DNA of 48,089 nucleotides, from positions 3,083,110-3,131,198 of the forward strand of contig NZ_GG657754.1 of assembly GCF_000158915.1 (NCBI RefSeq). The letters are read 5' to 3'. This stretch comes from Streptomyces himastatinicus ATCC 53653. GTDB lineage: Bacteria; Actinomycetota; Actinomycetes; Streptomycetales; Streptomycetaceae. The notes beneath the pieces are model-generated. The model made no database searches and was not told the origin of the DNA. It saw only the letters and a list, made by a program, of their open reading frames with translations. Positions 8,860 to 17,530 of this stretch are shown here, in pieces. The first letter of the stretch is position 1. Each line of letters starts with the position of its first letter. The position numbers and the translations under genes are program-made.

Positions 8860-8979
8860 GACTCCGTACCCTCCCTCACCCTCAAGAACGGCGCATGACT
8901 GACAAGCTCCGACCGGCAGCGCAGGCCCGTCGAAGCGACCACAAGCATAGGCGAAGATCTCGGCAACGAATCACCGGGG

Positions 8980-9027
8980 ACCACAAGCTGTGGGTGGCTG
9001 ACATCCATCAAACCACTAGATCTGGGG
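8980..9027 (-). promoter_or_regulatory. Pair of NrdR-box-like sites upstream of nrdR
   Basis: Two 16-bp imperfect palindromes start 32 bp apart: ACCACAAGCTGTGGGT (8980-8995) and ACCACTAGATCTGGGG (9012-9027). They share ACCAC and TGG-G ends and resemble the published NrdR consensus acaCwAtATaTwGtgt. The spacing of about three helical turns fits tandem NrdR boxes. Assignment is by similarity and position. Confidence 0.55.
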
Positions 9028-9144
9028 TCTGGCACCCAATCGCACCGCGCGGCGTGTCATGACTCGGGAGCAGGCACGAGACTACGCGAACCCCACGGGT
9101 CCCGGATCCACAGGGGCCGGGGTGCAAGACTGAGGCCCAGCGCC

Positions 9145-9236
9145 GGGCACGGCCGAAACCCGCCACCGGAAACGACCGAAGCCTGCCGCAGGACACGACC
9201 GAGACCCGCGACCGGGCACGGTCGGAGCCCGCTTCT
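9145..9236. repeat. Four tandem 23-bp repeats between nrdR and lexA
   Basis: Four consecutive 23-bp units start at 9145, 9168, 9191 and 9214. The shared core is GG-nnACGRYCGARRCCYGC; for example GGACACGACCGAGACCCGC starts the third. The units differ at several positions each, so the array is old or selected. It sits in the only gene-free stretch above 300 bp (8860-9382), which otherwise holds the NrdR-box-like sites and the lexA promoter. No open frame with normal codon use crosses it. Confidence 0.8.
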
Positions 9237-9304
9237 CAGCCCGTACCGGAACCGCCTTATACACCCAAGCCTGTGATCACGTCAGCTCATCTGGGATATT
9301 TCAC

Positions 9305-9320
9305 TCGAACGTGTGTTTGG
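9305..9320 (+). promoter_or_regulatory. LexA (SOS) box of lexA
   Basis: TCGAACGTGTGTTTGG matches the actinobacterial SOS box CGAAC-N4-GTTCG except for one position in the right half. It lies about 65 bp upstream of the lexA GTG start, where self-repression is expected. A possible -35 TTGGCG overlaps its right end. Confidence 0.75.
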
Positions 9321-9382
9321 CGCAACCTTTCGAAAGCAACTACCGTTGTCCAACTAGGGAGAACATCTCGAGAGGGGCCGTC

Positions 9383-10186
9383 GTGACCACCACCGCAGAG
9401 AGCGCCACTGTTACCGCCCAGGAGCGCTCCCAGAGCCGACTCGAACAGACACACGCGATGAATCAGACTCACGCGATCAACGACGCGAGCACGAACCCGG
9501 AGGGGCAGAAGGCGACCCGATCACTACCAGGGCGACCTCCAGGCATCCGGGCGGACAGTTCAGGGCTGACCGACCGGCAGCGTCGCGTCATCGAAGTCAT
9601 CCGCGACTCTGTGCAGCGGCGCGGCTACCCGCCGTCCATGCGGGAGATCGGTCAGGCGGTGGGCCTCTCCAGCACCTCGTCCGTCGCCCATCAGCTCATG
9701 GCCCTGGAGCGCAAGGGCTTCCTGCGGCGTGACCCCCACCGGCCCCGGGCGTACGAGGTCCGTGGCTCGGACCAGCCCAGCGCGCAGCCGACGGACACCA
9801 CCGGCAAGCCCGCCGCTTCCTACGTGCCGCTGGTCGGCCGGATCGCGGCCGGCGGGCCGATCCTCGCCGAGGAGTCGGTCGAGGATGTCTTCCCCCTCCC
9901 CCGCCAGCTGGTCGGCGACGGTGAGCTGTTCGTCCTGAAGGTGGTCGGCGACTCCATGATCGAGGCCGCCATCTGCGACGGGGACTGGGTCACGGTGCGC
10001 CGCCAGCCCGTCGCCGAGAACGGTGACATCGTCGCCGCGATGCTCGACGGGGAGGCGACGGTGAAGCGGTTCAAGCGCGAGGACGGCCATGTCTGGCTGC
10101 TCCCGCACAACGCCGCGTACCAGCCGATCCCCGGTGACGAGGCGACCATTCTGGGCAAGGTCGTCGCGGTGCTGCGGCGCGTCTGA
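9383..10186 (+). CDS. lexA: SOS regulator LexA
   Basis: A protein of 267 residues that represses DNA-damage genes and self-cleaves when RecA is activated. The N-terminal winged helix has [20 protein letters not shown] and [20 protein letters not shown]. The autocleavage site is A156-G157 in GRIAAGGP; the catalytic pair is S191 (GDSMIEAA) and K228 (EATVKRF). Residues 1-60 form a variable leader longer than in E. coli LexA, common in Streptomyces. The GTG at 9383 follows GAGAGGGG; an internal ATG (residue 26) is an alternative start. The gene is divergent from nrdRJ and carries a LexA box in its promoter region. Confidence 0.96.
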   Translation: MTTTAESATVTAQERSQSRLEQTHAMNQTHAINDASTNPEGQKATRSLPGRPPGIRADSSGLTDRQRRVIEVIRDSVQRRGYPPSMREIGQAVGLSSTSSVAHQLMALERKGFLRRDPHRPRAYEVRGSDQPSAQPTDTTGKPAASYVPLVGRIAAGGPILAEESVEDVFPLPRQLVGDGELFVLKVVGDSMIEAAICDGDWVTVRRQPVAENGDIVAAMLDGEATVKRFKREDGHVWLLPHNAAYQPIPGDEATILGKVVAVLRRV

Positions 10187-10230
10187 GCCGACGGACCGAG
10201 GTGCGCCTCCAGCAGGCGTGCCCAGCGACC

Positions 10231-10264
10231 GGGCCCCGGGACCACTGCGCCGGTTCCGGGGCCC
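10231..10264. terminator. Bidirectional terminator hairpin lexA / DinG-family gene
   Basis: GGGCCCCGG (10231-10239) and CCGGGGCCC (10256-10264) form a perfect 9-bp stem with a 16-nt loop. It lies between the convergent ends of lexA and the helicase gene. Confidence 0.6.
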
Positions 10265-10282
10265 TGCTGTATGCCCGCGCCC

Positions 10283-12283
10283 CTACGCGCCCTCGGCCTT
10301 GGCCGCCGCGTCGATCGCGGCCAGGGAACGGCGTACCTGGTTGCGGTCGGTCGTGTACCAGAAGTCCGGCATGGTCTTGCGCAGGAACGAGCCGTAGCGG
10401 GCGCGCTCGACCCGCGGGTCCAGAACGGCGACGATGCCGCGGTCCCCGGAGGCCCGCACCAGCCGGCCCGCGCCCTGCGCCATCAGAAGGGCGGCGTGCG
10501 TGGCCGCGACCGCCATGAAGCCATTGCCACCGGCCTCCTCCACCGCCTTCTGGCGAGCGCTCATCAGCGGGTCGTCGGGGCGCGGGAAGGGCACCCGGTC
10601 CATGACCACCAGCTGACAGCTCGGGCCCGGCACATCCACGCCCTGCCACAGCGACAGCGTCCCGAACAGGCAGGTCCTGGCATCGGCGGCGAAGGTCCGG
10701 ATCAGCTCGCCGAGGGTCTCCTCGCCCTGGAGGAGGATGGGCATGTCGAGCCGTCCGCGCAGCTCCTCCGCGGCGGCCTGCGCGCCGCGCATGGACGAGA
10801 ACAGCCCGAGCGTGCGCCCGCCCGCGGCTTCCACCAACTCGGCCAGCTCATCGAGCATGTCGCTGCGGCTGCCCTCGCGGCCGGGCTGGGCGAGATGCTT
10901 GGCGACGTAGAGGATCCCCTGCTTCGCGTAGTCGAAGGGCGAGCCGACATCGAGGCCCTGCCAGCGCGGAGCGGACTCCTCGCCGCCCTCGGGGTCCTGC
11001 GGGCTCTCGGGAGCGAGACCGAGCGACGCGGCCACCCCGTTGAAGTCCCCGCCGATCTTGAGGGTGGCGGAGGTGAGGATCACCGAGCGGTCCTCGAACA
11101 GCTTCTCGCGCAGCAGACCGGACACGGACAGCGGGGCGACGCGCAGCGAGGCACCGAAACGGTCGTGCCGCTCGTACCAGACCACGTCGAACTCGGAGCC
11201 CTCCACGATCCGCTCCGCCACCTGGTGGATGTTCTCCACCGCGCCCAGGGCCTGCTTACGGACAGCGTCCTCGTCCTGAACCGAGGCATCACGGGTGGCG
11301 CCGAGCGCGGAGATCACCGTGCGGGCCGCGTCGCGCAACGCCATCAGGGCATAGCTCAGGTCCTCGGGGATGGTCTCGAGGCGGCCGGGCAGAGCCAGCT
11401 CCATGATCCGCTCGAAGGTCTCCGAGGCGGTCTGGAGATCGTCGGCCGCCTTCTCGTTGACCAGCTTGGCGGCGCGCCGCACGGCCCGGTTGACCTGGCC
11501 GGGGGTGAGCTCGCCGCTGGCGACGCCAGTGACGCGGGAGACCAGCTCATGAGCCTCGTCGACGATCAGCACCTCGTGGCCGGGCAGGACCGGGGCACCC
11601 TCGATGGCGTCGATGGCGAGCAGCGCGTGGTTGGTGACGATCACCTCGGCGAGCTTGGCGCGCTCGCGGGCGGCCTCGGCGAAGCACTCCGCGCCATAGG
11701 CGCACTTGGACGCGCCGAGGCACTCCCGGGAGGTGACCGACACCTGGGACCAGGCACGGTCGGAGACGCCGGGCGTCAGGTCGTCGCGGTCGCCCGTCTC
11801 GGTCTCGTCGGACCAGTCACGCAGCCGCATCAGGTCCTTGCCCAGCTTGCTGGTGGGCGCGGCCGCCTCGAAGGGGTCGAACAGCCCGGCCTCGTCGGCG
11901 TCGTCCTGCGGCACGCCTTCGTGGAGGCGGTGCAGGCACAGGTAGTTGGACCGCCCCTTGAGCATGGCGAACTCGGGGCGGCGGCGCAGCAGCGGATGCA
12001 GAGCGTCGACGGTACGCGGCAGGTCGCGCTCGACGAGCTGTCGCTGAAGGGCGAGGGTCGCCGTGGCGACGACGACGGGCTCGCCGTGGGCGAGGGCGGG
12101 CACCAGATAGCCGAGCGACTTTCCGGTGCCGGTGCCGGCCTGGACCAGCAGATGGGAGTTGTCGTCGATCGCCTCGGCCACGGCTTCGGCCATGGCTGTC
12201 TGACCAGGGCGTTCGGTGCCGCCGACGGCGGTGACGGCGGCGTGCAGCAGATCTGCGAGTGGAGGCGAGGACGTGTCAGTCAT
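10283..12283 (-). CDS. DinG/YoaA-family ATP-dependent DNA helicase
   Basis: A protein of 666 residues, superfamily 2 of the XPD type. Walker A is AGTGTGKS (49-56), the DEAH box is VDEAHEL (241-247), and four cysteines (C116, C188, C194, C200) in the positions of the XPD iron-sulfur cluster lie between them. C-terminal motifs include ILTSATL, TLSLWQGVDVPG and the arginine finger region QGAGRLVR. Such helicases unwind 5' to 3' and resolve R-loops or forks. The start ATG at 12283 gives MTDTSSPPLADLL. Although it lies next to lexA I see no SOS box in front of it, so the placement does not prove SOS control. Confidence 0.93.
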   Translation of the reverse strand: MTDTSSPPLADLLHAAVTAVGGTERPGQTAMAEAVAEAIDDNSHLLVQAGTGTGKSLGYLVPALAHGEPVVVATATLALQRQLVERDLPRTVDALHPLLRRRPEFAMLKGRSNYLCLHRLHEGVPQDDADEAGLFDPFEAAAPTSKLGKDLMRLRDWSDETETGDRDDLTPGVSDRAWSQVSVTSRECLGASKCAYGAECFAEAARERAKLAEVIVTNHALLAIDAIEGAPVLPGHEVLIVDEAHELVSRVTGVASGELTPGQVNRAVRRAAKLVNEKAADDLQTASETFERIMELALPGRLETIPEDLSYALMALRDAARTVISALGATRDASVQDEDAVRKQALGAVENIHQVAERIVEGSEFDVVWYERHDRFGASLRVAPLSVSGLLREKLFEDRSVILTSATLKIGGDFNGVAASLGLAPESPQDPEGGEESAPRWQGLDVGSPFDYAKQGILYVAKHLAQPGREGSRSDMLDELAELVEAAGGRTLGLFSSMRGAQAAAEELRGRLDMPILLQGEETLGELIRTFAADARTCLFGTLSLWQGVDVPGPSCQLVVMDRVPFPRPDDPLMSARQKAVEEAGGNGFMAVAATHAALLMAQGAGRLVRASGDRGIVAVLDPRVERARYGSFLRKTMPDFWYTTDRNQVRRSLAAIDAAAKAEGA

Positions 12284-12450
12284 AGGGCTGCCAGCCTACG
12301 CGGCGGCACCGACATCACTCTCGCTGGCGGTCGCATCACCCTCCGTGGAGGGAACGCGTGGCAGAGGCGGAACCCGGACGGGCCGAGCGGTGTATCACAG
12401 GCAAAGGCGGCGATCGGATGCCGTCGAAGATCGCAGGGGGTCACGATGGC

Positions 12451-13137
12451 TCACAGCAGATGGCGCAGGGCGCGGTCGCGCAGCATCAGTGCCGCGCGTT
12501 TGCCGGGGAGGTCCACCTCGGCGGAGAAGCGGAAACCGGCGCCGAGGAAGGCCGCGACGCAGGGGGTGTTGCGCAGGTCGGGTTCGGCCACGACGCGCGC
12601 GCAGGACGGGCGGTGTTCGAGTACGAGATCGGCCGCGGCGCGGAGCAGGGTTGTGCCCAGACCCTGGCCACGGTCGCCGATGCGGCCGATGAGCAGGTGG
12701 ATGCCGGTGTCGTGCGGCCGGGCGGGGTAGTGCCGGGCGAGTGGGTCGAGGTCGGCCCGGTACACCTCCCAGTAGCTCATCGGGACTCCGTCCAGCACTC
12801 CCAGACAGGGCACGCTCCGCCCATCGCCGTCGAGCTGGCCGCCCAGGTGGCTCGCCGTGACGTCGTCCGGGCCGCCGAGTTCCCAGAAGGCGGCCACGGC
12901 GGGGTCGTTCATCCATCGGGCGATGAGCCGCAGATCGCGCCCGATGCGGACCGGGACCAGTTGGAAGGCCCCCGCCGGGGTGCTGGTGGGCCCCCATTCG
13001 GCGATGCGGTCGAGGAGGTCGGGGCGGCTGTCGAACTCCGGGCCGGTCAGCTGGCTCTCGGGGATTCGCGCGGTGTGTTCTTCCTGGCGCATCCGCATGT
13101 CGATGGTGTCGTCGGTGCTGGAGTCGGAGTGCGACAC
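12451..13137 (-). CDS. GNAT acyltransferase of siderophore type (RhbD/IucB-like)
   Basis: A protein of 228 residues. The GNAT core is seen as LIARWMNDPAVAAFW, MSYWEVYRADLDPLARHYP, GIHLLIGRIGDRGQGLGTTL (the acyl-CoA pyrophosphate loop) and VVAEPDLRNTPCVAAFLGAG. This is the pattern of the siderophore N-acyltransferases (Acetyltransf_8, IucB/RhbD). The GTG at 13137 has GGAGAG 7 nt upstream. It is the last gene of the three-gene NIS operon, 67 nt after the synthetase. By analogy with rhizobactin 1021 it would acylate an amine or hydroxylamine of the building block; the acyl donor cannot be told. Confidence 0.85.
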   Translation of the reverse strand: MSHSDSSTDDTIDMRMRQEEHTARIPESQLTGPEFDSRPDLLDRIAEWGPTSTPAGAFQLVPVRIGRDLRLIARWMNDPAVAAFWELGGPDDVTASHLGGQLDGDGRSVPCLGVLDGVPMSYWEVYRADLDPLARHYPARPHDTGIHLLIGRIGDRGQGLGTTLLRAAADLVLEHRPSCARVVAEPDLRNTPCVAAFLGAGFRFSAEVDLPGKRAALMLRDRALRHLL

Positions 13138-13204
13138 GGCGACGCTCTCCTCTCATGGATGTCAGACGCGCCGTGAGGGGCGTGATCGGCGGGGTGGACG
13201 GACG

Positions 13205-15571
13205 TCAGGCCGTGGAAGCGGCGGAAGTGACAAGGGGGTTGGCGATGGTGACGTAGACGGACTGGGTGTCGACCGGCCCGACGAGTTCGTCCAGGCCGCG
13301 CAGGCGGGTGAGCAGATTGGCCTTGCAGCGCAGGGTGGGCGTCTCGAGGAGGCGGGCGGGCAACCGCGAGCGGAGCTTGCCGGGGCCGGACGCGGCGTCG
13401 GCGAGGAAGCGGCGGAACGCGGCCAGCAGCACCCGCTCGTCGGCGAGCCGCTGCGCCCCGAACGCCCCGATCACGCCGAGGACGTTGTTGACCCCGAGGT
13501 AGTAGGCGAAGCGCTCATCGGTGACCTCGTCGGACACGAAGGTGTCGCTGGGCCCGCCGATCCCGGGCAGCCGCCGCTGGAGATCGTCATAGCGGGACTC
13601 ACGGAAGTAGTAGCCCTGGTTGTCCCGGTAGCGGCCCCCGACCGGCCAGCCGTCCGGGTCCAGCAGCACCAGGGTGTTCTGCTGGTGCGCCTCCAAGGCG
13701 ATGCCTGCCTCCCCGTCCAGCCAGAGCACGGGGCGTACGACCGTGTGCAGATAGCGCAGGAACCACTCGGCGCTGACGGCCGCGGAGGAGCGGCCGGTGC
13801 GGGCGGCGAGCCGGGCGACGAGGTGGGCCAGGCGTGAGCGCATCGCGGGCTGCCCCGGCCAGGTCCGGAGGGAGAGGAGCCCGGCGACGCAGACGGCGTC
13901 GTCGCCCGGGCCGAACGGGTTGTGCCGGATGACGACGTCGAGGCCGGTCAGGGGGTCGCCATCCGGCCCGTCCACCGCGAGCCAGGCCGGGTCACGGACG
14001 ATGTCGAAGCCGGATCCGGGGAAGGCGGACCGCCACTGCTCCGCCAGCCCGCTGCGCAGCAGCCGGTGCACCTCGACGCCGCGGCGAAGCTCCTTGCGGA
14101 GGTTCTCGCGGCGGGAGTTGGTGATCCGCAGGCCGAGGGAGAGTTTGAGCATCGCGGGCGCACCGGGCCGGTAGACGGTGCGGACCGAGGAAGTGGGGTG
14201 CCAGTGTCCGCCGGCCGGGCCGAGGTCGTGCAGCAGGCCCGCGTCGAACAGCGCGGCGGCGGCCGGGCGGTGCCGGACCTCGTGGGCCTGCCAGGGGTGG
14301 AGAGGCAAGGGCACGGATCCGGGCGGCAGTTGCAGACCACTGCCCGCGAGCGAGAGGGCCAGCCTCTCGGCGGGCACCGTTCTGCCACGTTCGGTCCAGG
14401 CCGACTCGCAGGCGAGCACGGAACGGTCAACGGCGAACCAGTGCAGGGGGAAGGAGCCACGCGATTCGGGTGAGCACACAGGCGAGGCAGCGTCGGAGAG
14501 ACCTTCGCGGCTCTTCGGTGTGGGATGAAGGGGGTGACCGAGGAGGAGGGACTGTTCCGCGCTGAGAAAGGGGGTTCCGGCGTCGGGGTCGGCGGGCACG
14601 GCCCGGCGGTGGGCCAGGAATTGGGCGGTACGTCGTACGGAGTCCGCAACGCGGCCGATGAGTTCGGAGGCCTCCGCGTCGGTCTCGTCCTGCCGGGCTG
14701 CGTACGCCGCCTCCCGGGTGAGCAGCGCCGCGAGGGCCACCGCGCCGACGGCGGGGGCGTCCCAGGGGCCGTGTTCCAGCACCGGCGCCCCGAAGCGGTG
14801 CCAGCCGGTGGCCGACCAGTAGCGCACGGGCACCTGGAGAGACGTGCCGCTCGCGGCAAGGGGGATGCGCAGGGTGTCCCCGTCCGGGGGCCCTGCGGCG
14901 GTCTCCCGTACCCAGCAGCGCAGCAGGTTCTCGACCCCCGCGGCTTCGGCGGCGAGCTGCGGATCGGGATGGTCGAGCGGGTCCTGCCCGGCGGTGGGAG
15001 CGGGCCCCTCGGGTGCGTCATGACCGCTGTGGTCCTGCCGCGGTACCGGGGCCGTCCCGACGAGGGGCGGCTCGGCAGAGGCTGCCGGCGGTGCGAGTGC
15101 CGTGGCCCGCGTCGGCGCGCTCTGCGCGGGCCCAGCCGACACGGGCTCAGCCGACGCAGGTGGGGACGGTGCGGGCTGGGGCACCGTGACCTGGGTCGAC
15201 GCGAGCCGGGTCGGCGCGGCCTTGGGCGGTGCTGGGTGGGGCGGCACGGCCTTGGGTGGCGTGGGCGGGAGTCCGGTTGGCTCCGCGGCGGTCATGGCTG
15301 CGGGCGGCTGGGGCGCGAACGGCTCGGGACTGGTGGGCTCGACGGTGGAGGGCTCCGTAGTCGGCGGCCCGGCTGGGGGCGTTGCCGACTTGGGCGGCGG
15401 GGCGGTGGGCTGAGGCTGTGCCGTCGCGGAGTGCAGCACCCGACGCTGTGGTGCCGTCGGCGCGACCGCGGGCGGGAACCCCGTCGTCGTCTCCGCGGAG
15501 GGCGAGGGAGGGGGTGCCTCGCCTCCGGGTTGGGGGTGCCCGGGAGCGGTGCGGGCCGTCCGGTCGCTCAT
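13205..15571 (-). CDS. IucA/IucC family NRPS-independent siderophore synthetase with long disordered N-terminus
   Basis: A protein of 788 residues; normal family length is about 580-620. The synthetase, from about residue 205, shows PLPLHPWQAHEVRH, HPTSSVRTVYRPGAPAMLK, LGLRITNSRRENLRKELRRG and IALEAHQQNTLVLL, the ATP and citrate-binding motifs of NIS synthetases, which join citrate or a mono-amide to an amine. Residues 1 to about 200 are low complexity, mostly Pro, Ala, Thr, Ser and Glu. I start at the ATG at 15571 because GGAGG lies 8 nt upstream; the internal ATG (residue 93) has no such site. The upstream frame to 15778 overlaps the aminotransferase gene. Middle gene of the operon. Substrate class (type A, B or C) is not decided here. 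Confidence 0.9.
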   Translation of the reverse strand: MSDRTARTAPGHPQPGGEAPPPSPSAETTTGFPPAVAPTAPQRRVLHSATAQPQPTAPPPKSATPPAGPPTTEPSTVEPTSPEPFAPQPPAAMTAAEPTGLPPTPPKAVPPHPAPPKAAPTRLASTQVTVPQPAPSPPASAEPVSAGPAQSAPTRATALAPPAASAEPPLVGTAPVPRQDHSGHDAPEGPAPTAGQDPLDHPDPQLAAEAAGVENLLRCWVRETAAGPPDGDTLRIPLAASGTSLQVPVRYWSATGWHRFGAPVLEHGPWDAPAVGAVALAALLTREAAYAARQDETDAEASELIGRVADSVRRTAQFLAHRRAVPADPDAGTPFLSAEQSLLLGHPLHPTPKSREGLSDAASPVCSPESRGSFPLHWFAVDRSVLACESAWTERGRTVPAERLALSLAGSGLQLPPGSVPLPLHPWQAHEVRHRPAAAALFDAGLLHDLGPAGGHWHPTSSVRTVYRPGAPAMLKLSLGLRITNSRRENLRKELRRGVEVHRLLRSGLAEQWRSAFPGSGFDIVRDPAWLAVDGPDGDPLTGLDVVIRHNPFGPGDDAVCVAGLLSLRTWPGQPAMRSRLAHLVARLAARTGRSSAAVSAEWFLRYLHTVVRPVLWLDGEAGIALEAHQQNTLVLLDPDGWPVGGRYRDNQGYYFRESRYDDLQRRLPGIGGPSDTFVSDEVTDERFAYYLGVNNVLGVIGAFGAQRLADERVLLAAFRRFLADAASGPGKLRSRLPARLLETPTLRCKANLLTRLRGLDELVGPVDTQSVYVTIANPLVTSAASTA

Positions 15572-15731
15572 GGCGCCGTCCTCCGGGTCCGGCTGGGGAT
15601 ACAAGGGGGCTCGCCCAGGGGAGTGCGGCATGGTCGGTGCGGCGCTCGCGTCACGGCCTTCACGCCGGGAGCCTGGCGCCTGCCTCCTTCGATGGTGCGG
15701 TGGTGGTGCGGTCCTACGGCCGCGGGGCGCG

Positions 15732-17270
15732 TCACCGGTGGCCTCCGGTGAAGGGCGGGCCGGGTGGCGGGAGTTCATGGGCGGCGCGGTCGCCGAGAGC
15801 GCGGATCGCGGCGTCCAGGGCGTCGGCGAGCCGGTCCAGAACGGCTTCGGCCTGCTCGTCGGTGATGGTCAGCGGAGGAAGGAGACGGATCACGGCGGAG
15901 TGGCGGCCGCCGAGTTCGACGATCAGGCCGCGATGCAGGCACTCCCGCTGTACGGCAGCCGCCAGCATCGGGGCGGCGCGACGGGCGGTGGCACCGGTGT
16001 CCGTACCACCGTCTGCACGGCGGGCTGCGCGGCCGTCCGCGCGTCCCTCCACACCGGCGAAGGTGCCGGTCGTCGGGGTGGTCCCGGTCGTGGCCTCTGG
16101 GCATTCCGGGCCGGGGTCCGGCCGCGCCGGGTCGACCAGTTCCAGGCCGATCATGAGGCCGCGGCCGCGGACGTCCCCGATGTGGGGGCACTGCGCGGCG
16201 AGGGCGCGCAGCCGGGTCAGCATCCGCTCACCGACGACCGCGGCCCGCTGCGCGAGGCCGTTCTCGCGGACGTACGCGAGGGTGGCCGCGCCCGCCGCCA
16301 TCGCCAGCTGGTTGCCCCGGAAGGTGCCCGCGTGGGCGCCGGGCCGCCAGGTGTCCAGCTCCTCCCGGTAGACCACGACGGCCAGCGGCAGGCTGCCACC
16401 GATGGCTTTCGACAGCACCATCACATCGGGCACCACGCCGCTGTGTCCGACCGCCCAGAAGGAACCGGTGCGCCCCACGCCGGTCTGCACCTCGTCCGCG
16501 ATGAGGGGGATGCCGCGGGCCGCGGTGATCTCCCGCGTCCGGCGCAGCCAGCCGTCCGGTGCGGGGATCACCCCGCCCTCGCCCTGTACCGGTTCGAGGA
16601 TCATCCCGGCGGGTGCGGCCGTCCCGCCCTTCGGGTCGTCCAGCAGCCGCTCGGTCCAGCGCGCCGCGAGGTCCGCGCCGCGTTCACCGCCCACCCCGAA
16701 CGGGCAGCGGTAGTCGTAGGGGAAGGGCAACCGGGTCACGCTCACCGCGGGGGCGCCGCCGGAGGCGGCGAGCGCCCCGGCCGTCATCCCGTGGTAGGCC
16801 CCGGAGAAGGCCAGCAGGCCGTCCCGCCCCGTGGCGGTCCGTACCAGCTTGAGTGCGGCCTCGACCGCGTCCGTGCCCGCGGGGCCGCAGAACTGGACCC
16901 GTGCGTGGGCGGCGAGTTCGGGCGGCAGCGTGGCGAACAGTTCGTCCGTGAAGGCGTCCTTGACCGGCGTGGCCAGGTCCAGGACCTGGAGCGGGGCGCC
17001 CGAGTCCAGGACGGCGCGGATCGCTTCCAGCACCACCGGGTGGTTGTGCCCGAGCGCCAGCGCCCCGGCTCCGGAGAGGCAGTCGAGGTAGCGGCGGCCG
17101 TCGGCGCCCTCGATCGTCAGCCCGCGGGCGCGCACCGGGACGATGGGCAGCGCCCGGGCGTAGGTGCGGGCGGCCGACTCCCGCAGCGACTGGCGCCGCA
17201 GGATGGCCGGAGCGTCCTCGCCGGACCCTTCGCCGTCCGGCACGACGGGCGGCGAAGGGTCCGGCGTCAT
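15732..17270 (-). CDS. Class III aminotransferase, diaminobutyrate-2-oxoglutarate type
   Basis: A protein of 512 residues, similar in pattern to RhbA/EctB-type L-2,4-diaminobutyrate transaminases. Motifs: LDCLSGAGALALGHNHP near the N-terminus, FCGPAGTDAVEAALKL (PLP-phosphate), FSGAYHGMTAGALAASG, LIADEVQTGVGRTG, and the PLP lysine at about K288 in VLSKAIGGSLPL. A low-complexity stretch of about 50 residues (about 381-434, rich in Gly, Thr, Arg, Asp) interrupts the small domain after GLMIGLELVDPA. It would make diaminobutyrate from aspartate semialdehyde and glutamate as the amine precursor of the NIS synthetase. First gene of the operon; the ATG at 17270 lacks a good ribosome binding site. No iron-box sequence (TTAGGTTAGG-type) is seen upstream. 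Confidence 0.87.
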   Translation of the reverse strand: MTPDPSPPVVPDGEGSGEDAPAILRRQSLRESAARTYARALPIVPVRARGLTIEGADGRRYLDCLSGAGALALGHNHPVVLEAIRAVLDSGAPLQVLDLATPVKDAFTDELFATLPPELAAHARVQFCGPAGTDAVEAALKLVRTATGRDGLLAFSGAYHGMTAGALAASGGAPAVSVTRLPFPYDYRCPFGVGGERGADLAARWTERLLDDPKGGTAAPAGMILEPVQGEGGVIPAPDGWLRRTREITAARGIPLIADEVQTGVGRTGSFWAVGHSGVVPDVMVLSKAIGGSLPLAVVVYREELDTWRPGAHAGTFRGNQLAMAAGAATLAYVRENGLAQRAAVVGERMLTRLRALAAQCPHIGDVRGRGLMIGLELVDPARPDPGPECPEATTGTTPTTGTFAGVEGRADGRAARRADGGTDTGATARRAAPMLAAAVQRECLHRGLIVELGGRHSAVIRLLPPLTITDEQAEAVLDRLADALDAAIRALGDRAAHELPPPGPPFTGGHR

Positions 17271-17530
17271 CGGCGGGAGCTGGGGTCATGGCCACGGCTC
17301 ACGGTCCTCTCGCTGCTGAACGCCCTCCGACTGTCCCCCGTACGTACCAACGACGTGTCAGGCCCGGGATCACGGGCTGACCGAAGATCCTTGCCGCCGG
17401 GAACCGAGGACCCGCCTGTAGCCGTCGTAGGCGGCACCGGCATAGTGGGGGATCACCCCACTGTCGGGGGGAGCATGACAATTCCAGACAGGCCGTGAAG
17501 CAGTTCAGAACATCAGGGGGAGTTCCGCCC

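Noticed and set aside
9145..9236. CRISPR array
   Set aside because: The 23-bp units are directly adjacent with no spacers and no cas genes are nearby.
9008..9264. Short minus-strand frames across the 23-bp repeats
   Set aside because: No ribosome binding site and composition follows the DNA repeat; no homology pattern.
8860..9382. B12 riboswitch controlling nrdRJ
   Set aside because: No B12-box-like conserved core was seen in this spacer; known Streptomyces riboswitch control is on the class I reductase genes.
10271..12730. Long + strand open frame opposite the DinG-family gene
   Set aside because: Shadow frame; the minus strand contains clear helicase motifs.
17271..17530. Iron-regulator (DmdR/IdeR) box upstream of the NIS operon
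   Set aside because: No TTAGGTTAGG-type palindrome in this stretch.
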